Of a DNA stretch of 64,000 bases, positions 34,497 to 45,959 are shown in pieces (the stretch's first letter is position 1; each line of letters starts with the position of its first letter). Below the pieces are notes generated by a model, which was not told where the DNA came from, ran no database searches, and was given only the letters and a program-made list of their open reading frames with translations. A program made the translations under genes and the position numbers. Origin of the DNA: Lampris incognitus (lineage: Eukaryota > Chordata > Actinopteri > Lampriformes > Lampridae). Location of the stretch: positions 3,473,302-3,537,301 of the forward strand of contig NC_079213.1 in NCBI RefSeq assembly GCF_029633865.1, written 5' to 3'.

Positions 34497-34507
34497 GCTG
34501 GCCGGCT
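34385..34507 (-). CDS. csrp2: csrp2 first coding exon (start codon, first half of LIM1)
   Basis: The acceptor is CCACAG, just above 34507, followed by 11 nt of 5' UTR and ATG at 34496-34494. It encodes [20 protein letters not shown] and onward to FHKCCFRC. It ends one base into a Met codon at a GTAAG donor. At least one non-coding exon must lie upstream at higher coordinates. Confidence 0.96.
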
Positions 34508-34747
34508 CTGTGGAGTGAATGAGAACAGAGGTGAGGGTCAGAGGTCAGCGACCTAACCCCACAAACGGCTCCTTTCAGGAAGTGAACCAATGACGTGTTC
34601 AGCACTAATCCAGAATAATTCACCGTTCTTCACCTAACGGAACTGCAGGTATAAAACGTGGAGGCGGGCCTACATTCTCCTCTTCGGCTCCACTTTTCAG
34701 GTGGCATGGAGCCGTTACATGAGCTCAAAGAGCAACTCTAGAGTCGA

Positions 34748-34873
34748 GTTGGCCACAGACACGGCCAGTCGGGTCTGTGGGGACGCCCAACCAAGCCGGA
34801 GGTAACACGGGGATTCGAACCGGCGACCCCCGTGTTGGTAGGCAACGGAGTAGACCGCTACGCGACCCGAACA
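34748..34873 (-). mobile_element. SINE head fragment
   Basis: Only the tRNA-like head of the main family (GGATTCGAACCGGCGACCCC) and about 50 bp of body. It lies 240 bp upstream of the csrp2 start exon. Confidence 0.85.
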
Positions 34874-36590
34874 TAATCCGTTTTTTAGAGTGCGATAAAT
34901 GTGGGATGAGCCGGAGTCACCATGCCGATTCATTGTGAAAGAGCAACGGCCAATCGGGAAACCTCCACTTCGTTGGTCGGCCGACCACTCGTGTGACATT
35001 AGTGGCATTGCTGGTCCCCCGATCCAGCGGCCCAATCGTGTAACTTGTTCACTCGGTCACTAACATGATCGCTGACAGACATTCACGGTTGTAGGGCTGG
35101 CCCTGCTGGCTGGTCTGGTCTACCAACAAAGCGGTGGTGTCTTCTTTGACTTGGGACGCTCTCCGTCGGCCCTGCATCGCCCGCTGATGTAGTGACGCAG
35201 ACTTGGAGGTAGTCCGATGTTATTTGTACAAAAAGATGCCAAACTCATTCGGAGGCCGAGGTGTAAGGTAATTGCGGTGCACCGGCTGCTAGTTATGAAG
35301 CGCGAGCACAGACCCACTCCGAAAAAAGGCCAAAGGAATCTAATTTAGGGAGCTTTGCTACGTCTCCTGTCTTTGCTCTTGTCTTTCTTACTGCCGCTCG
35401 CTTTTACGTTTGAAAGGCCGGACTGCTCGCTTGGCTTGCAGGTGTGCTCAGCTTGTCAGTCTTGGCGTTCAGATTTTTGCACCTATATCGTCTCGTCTCG
35501 TCACCTGGTCCAATAGAGACTTGACACTGGACAACGATCACCACTGCATATCTGTATATGACAAAAAACGCCAAAGAAAATAAGAAACTATTCACATAAT
35601 TGAATAACTTCATAGTGTATGTGTAGCTTGTGTAGAATAAGCATGTCATGTTGTGACAGACGGCTACAGACTGTTTCACAGTAAAGAAATTAAACCCTGA
35701 CGGAGATGGGTTTGCCTTTTCTTCTTTGAACACAGGCGTATTTCCGAGACGGCAATCCGAATCACTCGCAAGGGACCCTTCTCCGTCCAACACAGTGTCG
35801 GAGGCAGGCCACCCCCCACCCCCACCCCCCACCCCCCACGGGCCTGCACTGTCTATATTTATGCCATTGTTCAGAGGTGAATCTCCAGCTCTGGTTTTGG
35901 AGACACGCCTCACTCTCTCGCTTCGCTCTGCACCCCACAAATTAACATTCCTCTAAAGTCTGTGGTGGGCAGAGACACGATGGCGGCGGACGGAAACGGA
36001 AATACTGGGTTTCTAAACCGGCGGTGACTCCCTGTCGAATATTCAAATAAGAATATATCAACGAAACGTGCTACCACTTTCTCTCCTCCCTCGATGGCGT
36101 CGTCTCTCCGAGAGTCAGAGGAATGTCTGTTTCTTTAGTCACAAACCGCCGTCCATCGGTGTCTGTCATTCCCTTATCTGTCCATCACTCTGTCGAGCCG
36201 TCTGTCTGAGGACACAAACAACCAAGCCGAGTGTGGGTGGGTAAAACCCGTCATGGCTGACACAGTACCTGCAAGATGTCCTGAAATCTGCAAGACTCCG
36301 GAGCTTCCATCTGGCAGTGAAGCAACACAGCCTTCTGCTGACGGACATCAGGGGATCGGGTTTAATTAACCGTCTTCATCTCCTCAACGCGGTTTAAGAC
36401 GTCTCAGCAGCAAGTCGTTTATCTGACTGATTGATTAGGTGATTGATTAGGTGATTGATTAGGTGATTGGTTTAATAGAGTCGTTAGGTTACACAAACTG
36501 GCGTAACCTGTTGACTGTCTTGTAGTGTGTTTGAATGCAATCAAACCTTTTGACACGGTCGATTTAGTTCCTTAACTGCAGATACATATA
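34874..36590 (+). other. Intergenic or csrp2 upstream DNA, no gene recognised
   Basis: No splice-supported coding exon on either strand. CACGATGGCGGCGGACGG near 35976 resembles a YY1-type promoter motif, but the frame from it stops after 15 codons. A C-rich CCCCACC run lies at about 35808-35838. Confidence 0.45.
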
Positions 36591-36594
36591 TTGT

Positions 36595-38412
36595 TCAGTC
36601 TCTACTGTCTGACTCCATTATTTAACCGTCAGTCTCTACTGTCTGACTCCATTATTTAACCTTCAGTCTCTACTGTCTGACTCCATTATTTAACCTTCAG
36701 TCTCTACTGTCTGACTCCATTGTTGAACCTTCAGTCTCTACTGTCTGACTCCATTGTTTAACCTTCAGTCTCTACTGTCTGAGTCCATTGTTGAACCTTC
36801 AGTCTCTACTGTCTGAGTCCATTGTTTAACCTTCAGTCTCTACTGTCTGACTCCATTGTTTAACCTTCAGTCTCTACTGTCTGACTCCATTGTTGAACCT
36901 TCAGTCTCTACTGTCTGACTCCATTGTTTGACCTTCAGTCTCTACTGTCTGACTCCATTATTTAACCTTCAGTCTCTACTGTCTGACTCCATTGTTGAAC
37001 GTTCAGTCTCAACTGTCTGACTCCATTATTTAACCTTCAGTCTCTACTGTCCGACTCCATTATTTAACCATCAGTCTCTACTGTCTGACTCCATTGTTTA
37101 ACCTTCAGTCTCTACTGTCTGACTCCATTGTTGAACCTTCAGTCTCTACTGTCTGACTCCATTATTTAACCTTCAGTCTCTACTGTCTGACTCCATTATT
37201 TAACCTTCAGTCTCTACTGTCTGACTCCATTGTTTAACCTTCAGTCTCTACTGTCCGACTCCATGATTTAACCATCAGTCTCTACTGTCTGACTCCATTG
37301 TTTAACCTTCAGTCTCTACTGTCTGACTCCATTGTTTAACCTTCAGTCTCTACTGTCTGACTCCATTGTTTGACCTTCAGTCTCTACTGTCTGACTCCAT
37401 TGTTGAACCTTCAGTCTCTACTGTCTGACTCTATTGTTTGACCTTCAGTCTCTACTGTCTGACTCCATTGTTGAACCTTCAGTCTCTACGGTCTGACTCC
37501 ATTGTTGAACCTTCAATCTCTACTGTCTGACTCCATTATTTAACCTTCAGTCTGTCTGACTCCATTGTTTAACCTTCAGTCTCTACTGTCTGACTCCATT
37601 GTTGAACCTTCAGTCTCTACTGTCTGACTCCATTGTTGAACCTTCAGTCTCTACTGTCTGACTCCATTATTTAACCTTCAGTCTCTACTGTCTGACTCCA
37701 CTGTTGAACCTTCAGTCTCTACTGTCTGACTCCATTGTTGAACCTTCAGTCTTTACTGTCCGACTCCATTGTTGAACCTTCAGTCTCTACTGTCTGACTC
37801 CATTATTGAACTTTCAGTCTCTACTGTCTGACTCCATTGTTGAACCTTCAGTCTCTACTGTCCGCCTCCATTGTTGAACCTCCAGTCTCTACTGTCCGAC
37901 TCCATTGTTGAGCCTTCAGTATTTACTGTCTGACTCCATTGTTTAACCTTCAGTCTCTACTGTCCGACTCCATTATTTAACCATCAGTCTCTACTGTCTG
38001 ACTCCATTGTTGAACCTTCAGTCTCTACTGTCTGACTCCATTGTTTAACCTTCAGTCTCTACTGTCTGACTCCATTATTGAACCTTCAGTCTCTACTGTC
38101 TGACTCCATTATTGAACCTTCAGTCTCTACTGTCTGGCTCCATTATTTAACCATCAGTCTTTACTATCTGGACTCCATTATTGAACCTTCAGTCTCTACT
38201 ATCTGACTCCATTGTTGAACCTTCAATCTCTACTATCTGACTCCATTATTTAAACTTCAGTCTCTACTGTCTGACTCCATTATTTAAACTTCAGTCTCTA
38301 CTGTCTGAGTCCATTGTTGAACCTTCAGTCTCTACTGTCTGAGTCCATTGTTGAACCTTCAGTCTCTACTGTCCGACTCCATTGTTGAACATTCAGTCTC
38401 TACTGTCTGACT
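36595..38412 (+). repeat. 34-bp minisatellite, about 53 copies, 1.8 kb
   Basis: Unit TCAGTCTCTACTGTCTGACT plus CCATTGTTGAACCT, with main variants ATTTAACC, GTTTAACC and GTTGAACC. It is the largest tandem array in the window and lies upstream of csrp2. Confidence 0.97.
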
Positions 38413-38439
38413 CCGTTGTTGGACCTATCGAACGGATCA

Positions 38440-39340
38440 TTGGACTCCACGCCGTGTGGCTTGTGTAAACATGACCGTGTGCGATGCGCGCAGGTGTTGC
38501 GAACAGCGAAGTGCCCCCTGTTCACCCCCGCCATGCGGGGGTGAACAGGGGGCAGGGTATCGTCTCTACTGCTCCGCTTTAAACAACTTGTGGATTTTAC
38601 AGTAAACTTCCAAGTCCTCCTCATGTCAACCGAGGCTCTGAGACGAGCCGACATGCCTCCAACTCCGCAAGACCACCAGTTTAGGCCGGTCGGGAAGCAC
38701 ACTGCACAAGGAAAGCCGGATAAACACGTGTCAACTCACCTCTTCGCGCTGTTCGGGTTGCTGAATGGACCCCGCGGGGATGAGGTCCGGTGCGGGGATG
38801 AGGTCCGGTGCGGCTCCGCTGCTGGTTCGAACAGAGGCTCTCCGCTCCTACGGCTCACGTTTGCCCAGGGGGGCGTGGCCTTCTCTGTCCCCATGGGAAC
38901 CCCCGTGCGTGACCCGCCGTCAATGAGTCCCGCAGAGGGCGTGGTCTTCTCTGTCCCCATGGGAACCCCCCGCGTGACCCGCCGTCGGTGATTTAGCGGT
39001 GCGTCTCGTGGGAGTTCTGCCGCTTTCATTAACGTGCTGTTAATCAGCCGTTGATCAATTAGCGGGCTGCTTCCCGCCGACTCTTGTCTTCCAGCGTGGT
39101 TCTCCATGTGTCCCATGGCGCCCTGCGTTACACTAAAGCCTCCCCGCCTCCCGCCCAAGTGACCGCTGGGAGGGAGGCTCCAGCGTCCCGTACTGGGACG
39201 AGCGGCTCGGATCATGGCCGGTTTAGTTTCCACTATTGCCTCGTTGGACATGTTGTGTTGTTTTGTGTGCACTTTAATACCGCTGTTTTAGCCGCTTTAC
39301 CGCGACGCGGCAACCGCCCCGTGACGTCACGACACCAATG
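38440..39340 (-). promoter_or_regulatory. GC/CpG-rich segment; possible csrp2 5' region
   Basis: The stretch is richer in GC and CpG than its surroundings and is not part of a recognised dispersed repeat. Two imperfect copies of a unit of about 63 bp (GGCGTGGYCTTCTCTGTCCC, CATGGGAACCCCC, TGACCCGCCGTC) lie at about 38872-38990. csrp2 needs an upstream non-coding exon on this side, but no exon can be proved. Confidence 0.25.
38512..38554. repeat. Perfect 20-bp inverted repeat with 3-base loop
   Basis: TGCCCCCTGTTCACCCCCGC, then CAT, then its exact reverse complement. GC-rich, so it would make a stable hairpin or cruciform. It stands 100 bp past the end of the 34-bp minisatellite. Confidence 0.95.
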
Positions 39341-40109
39341 CGGAGCATGTGCTGCAGCGTCCCACGTGTTATTGTAATCATTTACCCGGCTTTCCTATTT
39401 TCCCGGAATTCAACCATTCAGTCGATTAAGCCAACCTTAACCCCCCCCCCTACTTCCACCGGGAACATGTATGTTATCTTGACGTCATGAGCGTTTTAAT
39501 TTCAGTTGTTAAATCATCTTTTTTTTTTCTTCCAAGGGACTATTTTGTGGCGGAGACGTGAATCCCGGTGCGGCGCAGCGGACAACCTGTCGGATCAATG
39601 CGCGCTGTTAACGGTAAAGTATTAACCTCGTCACGAAAACTCGCCTGTAAGCAAGTTGGAGCCGTAAATGACTTAGAAATGATTTTTAAATCGGTAGAAA
39701 AACCCCTGGAGCGGGACGCCGAAGTCGTGAAAAGGTTTTCAGATCTGCTGCCAAACTGACTGAAATGTAAATGATTCTGCAGACTCATCCGCAGTGATTG
39801 ACAGGTGAGGCGTTGGGTGATTGACGGGTGAGACTCGTCCTGCTCTGTTTGTTCAGCGTTGTGTGAGTCGTGCACCACCTGGTCGCTCAGCAGCAGGCCC
39901 CAGCTCGCTGCTTCTCGGCCTAATTGGGAGTCACGGCCCAATAACCCGCAGTGCGGCCGAGCGGCATTGTGTGCAGGGTGGGAACCGAACACACGGATGG
40001 AGGAATGGCTGCAGGGAGTGTCCTGCACACTAGTCACACCACATTACAGACTTGTGAGCACGTTAAGAAGCAGCGATGTTGGTTTCCATCCAGTACCAAC
40101 CCTGTCAGC

Positions 40110-40895
40110 GCGGGTCTATACAGGCTGGCTGGTCTACACAGACTGGCTGGTCTATACAGGCGCTGGCTGGTCTATACAGGCTCTAGCTGGTCTATACAGG
40201 CTGGCTGGTCTACACAGACTGGCTGGTCTATACAGGCCGGCTGGCTTGTCTATACAGGCTGGCGGGTCTATACAGACTGGCTGGCTGGTCTATACAGGCT
40301 GGCTGGTCTATACAGGCTGGCTGGCTGGTCTATACAGGCTCTGGCTGGTCTATACAGGCTCTGGCTGGTCTATACAGGCTGGCTGGTCTATACAGGCTGG
40401 CTGGCTGGTCTATACAGGCTGGCTGGTCTATACAGGCTCTGGCTGGTCTATACAGGCTGGCTGGTCTATACAGGCTGGCTGGTTGGTCTATACAGGCTCT
40501 GGCTGGTCTATACAGGCTGGCTGGTCTATACAGGCTGCCTGGCTGGTCTATACAGGCTCTGGCTGGTCTATACAGGCTCTGGCTGGTCTATACAGGCTCT
40601 GGCTGGTCTATACAGGCTGGCTGGTCTATACAGGCTGGCTGGTTGGTCTATACAGGCTCTGGCTGGTCTATACAGGCTGGCTGGTCTATACAGGCTCTGG
40701 CTGGTCTATACAGGCTGGCTGGTCTATACAGGCTGGCTGGTCTATATAGGCTGGCTGGTCTATACAGGCTCTGGCTGGTCTATACAGGCTGGCTGGTCTA
40801 TACAGGCTCTGGCTGGTCTATACAGGCTGGCGGGTCTATAAAGGCTCTGGCTGGTCTATACAGGCTGGCTGGTCTATACAGACTGGCTGGTTTAA
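40110..40895 (+). repeat. 18-bp minisatellite, about 43 copies
   Basis: Unit CTGGCTGGTCTATACAGG with 2-4-bp insertions (CTCTGG, CTGGCTGG). Overlapping open frames of about 300 codons result and are not genes. Confidence 0.96.
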
Positions 40896-41227
40896 AGCCG
40901 AGCCGTTTCGTTACACATGCTGATGCAGGATGGCAGCCAAACCACATCCCACCTTGTTTTCTGCTCTGGAGAACTGACAAATGCTGAGTTCTCATCTTCG
41001 TCTGCACACTTCATAGATGGGTAGATACTTCATTTGTGCTGCAAGAGGAGATTTGTACAGACTCACACGCAATGAATACGTGTACACATACCACACACTA
41101 AACATAGACAACAGGGCACAACAACACATTAACACGTACTACCTCATTTATATCCTATATGTATATATTTGCTCCTTATTTGCTGAGCACTTCCCCTTCC
41201 GTTGAGTATTTCTTTTAACAAAGTTAT

Positions 41228-41402
41228 ATATATATATATATATTATATACACACTATATATATGTGTATATATACACATGTATATATACACATACACACA
41301 CATTATATATATCTATATACACACACACACTATATCTATATATATTATATACACACTATATACACACTATATACACACACATATATATATATACACACAC
41401 AG
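41228..41402 (+). repeat. (TA)n/(CA)n compound microsatellite
   Basis: TATATA and ACACAC runs alternate. The left flank TTTCTTTTAACAAAGTTATA recurs inverted at 62101-62125, next to the Tc1-like element. Confidence 0.9.
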
Positions 41403-41583
41403 AACAGGGGACAACAATACATGAACACGTGCTACCTCATTGGTCTGTATGGAAGACCTCTCCTCAGGTTCAGAGGTCACAGGGATGTATTGGTTGTGTT
41501 GCTAAAAGGCTCCTGAGCAGAGTGGATGGAGGTGTGCTGTAACTACTACGACCCCTGGTGGTCATACGGTGACATTGCGGCCA

Positions 41584-41637
41584 TCTGTCTGTCAGCCTGT
41601 CTGTCAATCTGACTGCCAGTCTATCTGCCTGTCTGCC

Positions 41638-41670
<33 letters not shown>

Positions 41671-41690
41671 GCCTGCTTGTCTGTCTGTCG
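41584..41690 (+). repeat. (CTGT)n microsatellite
   Basis: A CTGT-rich run with scattered CAAT, GACT and CCTG variants. Confidence 0.93.
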
Positions 41691-42344
41691 TATTTCATGG
41701 ATGCCCTGAAGTTTGTAGTGTTTGTTAAAACTGAGCAACATACAGGGAAATGAACAGACTGCTGAACACCAGCCGCAAATGACGTCATCAGCACAGCACA
41801 CGTGGCTCATGTAGTGTGATGTCACATGTGATGTCACATGTGATGTAATATCACCTGTAATGGGTGGGAGGGATTTTGTACAAACAGTCTACCCGCTTAA
41901 AAATCTGCATTGTGTCCAGTTTTCTGAAGGAGGAGGAAGTGTCAGTGGATTGCTCTTGGTTACAGCCGAGGTGGAGTGGGCGCCGATCCAGGGGGCGAGT
42001 AAATGCGGCCTGAAGCAAATGAAAGCTGATTTCAGGCTCAAGGTCAGTTCACGTGACGATAAACGTGTGTGTTTTCCACATATTTCTTTGCGCCACTACG
42101 GAGTGTGGCAGCTACAGTACTTACGGTATGGGCAGACTTGCATACCTACCATACTCTGTGTAGGAGTAATGAAGTATCTGAGTCACAGTATTTACATCTG
42201 GCGGTTTATCTGCATATGTGCAGCCAGCCCTTTTCCAGGCTGAGCTCTCCAGCTCACCAGCAGCAGACCGACCGGGGTCTCACTCTGGATGTCCTGGATG
42301 GATGGCTGGATGTACACAGGGCAATAGTATTTGTTTTCTTATTA

Positions 42345-42500
42345 AGTGGAATTGGCACACGGGAAGGACCATGTGTGGGCCCTGTGATGGCCTGGCGGCC
42401 TGTCCAGGGTGTCTCCCCGCCTGTCGCCCAATGACTGCTGGGATAGGCTCCAGCATCCCGTGACCCTGATTGGGATAAGCGGCTTGGATAATGGAATGGA
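42345..42500 (+). mobile_element. Fragment of the (CCAT)n-ended SINE, + orientation
   Basis: CTGTGATGGCCTGGCGGCCT, then TGCTGGGATAGGCTCCAGCA and GGATAAGCGGCTTGGATAAT, the module of the 49136 and 56315 copies. Confidence 0.8.
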
Positions 42501-43765
42501 AGTTTATCTGCAGACATGCGAAAAACCCCAGAAGTACAGCTGTAAATACCACGAGTACTACACAGTACCAGCAGACATCGTGTTCAGCTCTGTGTGACCC
42601 CTATCATCGTGTTCCTGACTGCACAGCTAGATAGGAGGTACTTGTACTGTAAAGGGAGTACTCCACATTTTAAGAGGCATTTGAGTGCAGCCCAGTGACT
42701 GCTGGACAGGCGCTGCTGACCTGCAGTTGCAGGAAACTTCACATTCTCAATCCTCAGTCGACGTCATCAGTATTTGGCTGGTTTGCTGAAGCCGCTGTGA
42801 TGCGGTTCGTGTGAGGGCCTGTAGGTCAGCCTCAGCACAGTCTGGACGGACGTCCGCCCCCCTCGTCACTCAGCAGGGCATCCAAGCGGAATGGAAGGCT
42901 AATGGAAGGTATACCTGGACGTGGTCTCGCCGTAAGAAGTGACGGGCGCTTTAAGAGTTCACGCCACCGTTGTTAGGAATCCCCCGCCCTGCCGAGGGGC
43001 TCCCTGTGAGTTACCTCCTCCCAGATTGCGGTCCCACAGGGAACTCACTCAGCACCGGCATTCAGGGGCGATGAAGCAGTCTGCGGAGTGCTCATTTAAC
43101 CGAGAGCGTCGGATTCCGAGTTCGTCCGGGGAGCGGGAGTAAGTAACGTAAAGGTCGCCGAGGAGGTAACGCGAGTGCGTCTGTGCAGTCTGGAGGGCCA
43201 GCGGAGCCCGTTAGCATGTCTGTAATCACACCAGTTTGGACCTCTTCAGTCATACTGTGTGTGTGTGGGGGGTGGGTGGGGGTGGGGGTGGTATGTTTTG
43301 CACACAAAATTGTCTATTTTTTTTTTTTGGCGGTTTTAGGCCGCAGGAGACACGGCTTAATGTCCAGCCTATATAACGTCAGTTAGTCGGTCTGCTGGCG
43401 CTGCCGTCATACATGCCTGGGAGGTCCCAACACGGACCTATTGGCAGAACGGCTCCTCAGGTTTAGTAGCGCAGACATAAAACACCTCGATAAAGCTTTA
43501 TGGCCTGACAGACGGCAGGCCTGTGTGTGTACAGTGTGTGGTCCTTCGTCCTGTACCCCGTTAAACACAGAGTTGGCACAAGATGCATGAAAAGCCTGAT
43601 CAGTTTTTGAAGAACCTGTGATGTCAGACTCGGGCTTCATGTTGATTTTGTGGCGAGAGTTCACCTCTTCCGTCTGACGTTGCACTGAAATCTGTGTTAA
43701 CACGCTGGTGATCAATACCCGCGTTCCGTCAGCTTGAGTCTTACATTTCGAGTACTATATGGGTG
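42501..43765 (+). other. Intergenic DNA, no gene recognised
   Basis: No conserved frame. Contains a G/T-rich run near 43258-43292 and a T10 tract near 43318. Confidence 0.45.
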
Positions 43766-43767
43766 AA

Positions 43768-43990
43768 GACAGCTGGTGCTGGATCGACTGGGAGAGCCTG
43801 GTCTGCTGTGCCCTGTGGGCCCAGGGACCATGGCCCTGCCTGGAGCTGTGCCCGAGGAGGGAGTTGGTGCTGGATCAGCTGGGAGAGCTGGTACTGGATC
43901 GGCTGGGAGAGCCTGGTCTGCTGCGCCCTGTGGGCCCAGGGACTACGGCCCTGCCTGGAGCTGTGCCCGAGGAGGGAACACCGAGGGTCA
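43768..43990 (+). repeat. About 100-bp direct duplication related to 44216-44570
   Basis: Two copies of a block running CTGGATCGRCTGGGAGAGCC through CCTGCCTGGAGCTGTGCCCG. A third copy closes the 24-bp array at about 44480-44560. Confidence 0.85.
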
Positions 43991-44215
43991 TGGAAGGCAC
44001 CATTAAATAAAAGTATTATGATTATTATTATTACTAATTAAACACACAAAAATATACTGACCATGATCTGTCATCACCATGGTCATTTCCCACATCTTCT
44101 GGTGTGGGAAGATGGCGGCGCGAACTTATGTTTGCGGCGGCCTCACCCAGTACCGTCCATGCAGCGTCTTTGTCCACGTCTGCATCTAAGTTTGTTTTGT
44201 CTTTGTTTGGTGGCT

Positions 44216-44500
44216 GGGAGAGCTGGCGCTGGATCAGCTGGGAGAGCTGGTGCTGGATCAGCTGGGAGAGCTGGCGCTGGATCAGCTGGGAGAGCTGGCG
44301 CTGGATCGGCTGGGAGAGCTGGTGCTGGATCAGCTGGTGCTGGATCAGCTGGGAGAGCTGGCGCTGGATCGGCTGGGAGAGCTGGCGCTGGATCGGCTGG
44401 GAGCGCTGGTGCTGGATCAGCTGGTGCTGGATCAGCTGGGGGAGCTGGTGCTGGATCAGCTGGGAGAGCTGGTGCTGGATCAGCTGGGGGAGCCTGGTCT
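44216..44500 (+). repeat. 24-bp minisatellite (12-bp sub-repeat)
   Basis: Unit GCTGGGAGAGCTGGYGCTGGATCR. All three frames are open in the array (for example GRAGAGSA). Not a gene. Confidence 0.95.
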
Positions 44501-44693
44501 GCTGCGTCCTGTGGGTCCAGGGACCACGGCCCTGCCTGGAGCTGTGCCTGAAGAGGAAGCACAGAGGGCGGTCTGACAGGGTGTGGAAGCGGGGCAGGCT
44601 AAGCTAACTGCTAGCCCATGCAGACCGGCAGTTCTGACAGTCATCCTGGCTGGCGTTCGTTGTACTGGACAGTGATTTTTTTTTTTAGTTTAG

Positions 44694-45150
44694 ATATGTG
44701 TGTTAGTGTGGGTATGTGTGTTAGTGTGGGTATGTGTGTTAGGTTGGGTATGTGTGTTAGTTTGGGTATGTGTGTTAGTTTAGATGTGTGTGTTAGTTTG
44801 GATGTGTGTTAGTGTGGGTATGTGTGTTAGTTTGGATATGTGTGTTAGTGTGGGTATGTGTGTTAGTTTGTATATGTGTTAGTGTGGGTATGGGTGTTAG
44901 TGTGGGTATGTGTGTTAGTTTGGATATGTGTGTTAGTGTGGGTATGGGTGTTAGTGTGGATATGTGTGTTAGTGTGGATATGTGTGGTAGTGTGGGTATG
45001 TGTGTTAGTTTGGATATGTGTGTTAGTGTGGATATGTGTGTTAGTGTAGGTATGTGTGGTAGTGTGGGTATGTGTGTTAGTGTGGGTATGTGTGTTAGTG
45101 TGGCTATGTGTGTTAGTGTGGATATGAGTGTTAGTGTGGCTATGTGTGTT
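44694..45150 (+). repeat. 18-bp minisatellite (TATGTGTGTTAGTGTGGG)
   Basis: About 25 copies with GTGTGG, TTTGGA and TTTAGA variants. Confidence 0.95.
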
Positions 45151-45545
45151 CTTGTAGTTTTTGGATGAGTGTTGTGCTGCTGTGGGCTGGGGCAACCAAG
45201 TTCTGCTACATTTCATGTGCGCGAGTGTGTGAAATGAAACGACAAAGTGTTTGTGATCCTGATCTGCTGGCCTCAAATGATTAAGGCCATGTGGACCTTT
45301 ATGAGGAGCTAAGCAGGTGTGAGGTTGTTGAGGACGGGTCTGAAAGTTGAACATCCTTCTGAATAAAGGAATCTTGTGTTTCTGACCACATCAGGCCTGA
45401 TCATAGTAATGAACAGCGCCCCCTGTGGAGGTGAATCCATCGTTTTCTCCTAATATCTCTCCCTCGTCTGTAGCAGCAGTGAGTTTTTCTGTTCTGAACC
45501 AGCTGGCTTCCCTGCATCCTCCCCGTTCTTTCCCGAAAACAAGTT

Positions 45546-45930
45546 ATTCATTCATTCATTCATCATCAGCTGCTTCTCCGGGGTCGGGTCGCGGTGGCAG
45601 CAAGCTAAGTAGGGCACTCCAGACGTCCCTCTCCCCAGCAACGCCCTCCAACTCCTCCTGGGGATCCCAAGGTGTTCCCAGGCCGGACTGGACATGTAGT
45701 CCCTCCAGCAAGTTCTGGGTCTACCCCGGGGTCTCCTCCCAGCTGGCCGTGCCCGGTAAACCTCCAAAGGAAGGTGCCCAGGAGGCATCCTAATCAGATG
45801 CCCGAACCACCTCAACTGGCTCCTTTGGACGCGAAGGAGCAGCGGCTCTACTCCGAGCTCCTTCCGGATGTCTGAGCTCCTCACCCTATCTGTAAGGCTG
45901 AGCCCAGACACCCTACAGAGGAAACTCATT
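45546..45930 (-). mobile_element. LINE ORF2 C-terminal fragment, - orientation
   Basis: Encodes FLCRVSGLSLTDRVRSSDIR, then GVEPLLLRVQRSQLRWFGHL, then GRRPRGRPRTCWRDY, a signature of an abundant fish LINE. The 3' tail ends (ATGA)n, seen as CATTCATTCATTCAT on the + strand at 45547. Clade not certain (RTE/Rex-like). Confidence 0.8.
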
Positions 45931-45959
45931 TCATTCCAAGTGGATGAAAAGAAGTGACT

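Larger units (their letters stand above)
44105..45265 (+). mobile_element. Putative non-autonomous retroposon containing two minisatellites
   Basis: The 5' end, GGAAGATGGCGGCGCGAAC, looks like a LINE/retroposon promoter start. The 3' end (45160-45260) carries the CTGCTGTGGGCTGGGGCAAC and GAAATGAAACGAC blocks also seen at 110-230. Between them are the 24-bp and 18-bp arrays. Element boundaries are inferred. Confidence 0.45.

Noticed and set aside
35976-36023. ATG in CACGATGGCGGCGGACGG as a gene start
   Set aside because: The frame stops after 15 codons and no donor continues it into a recognisable exon. The motif may be YY1-like, but nothing else supports a promoter.
36595-38412. CRISPR-like array of 34-bp repeats
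   Set aside because: The repeats are directly contiguous with no unique spacers, and the genome is vertebrate. The same applies to the 27-, 36-, 38- and 41-bp arrays.
39859-40841. Two overlapping 296-codon frames rich in GWSIQA or GLYRLAG
   Set aside because: Translation of the 18-bp minisatellite; two frames are equally open.
44063-44607. Collagen-like or AGAGSAGRAG proteins in three frames
   Set aside because: The 24-bp minisatellite is open in every frame, with no start context or splicing support.
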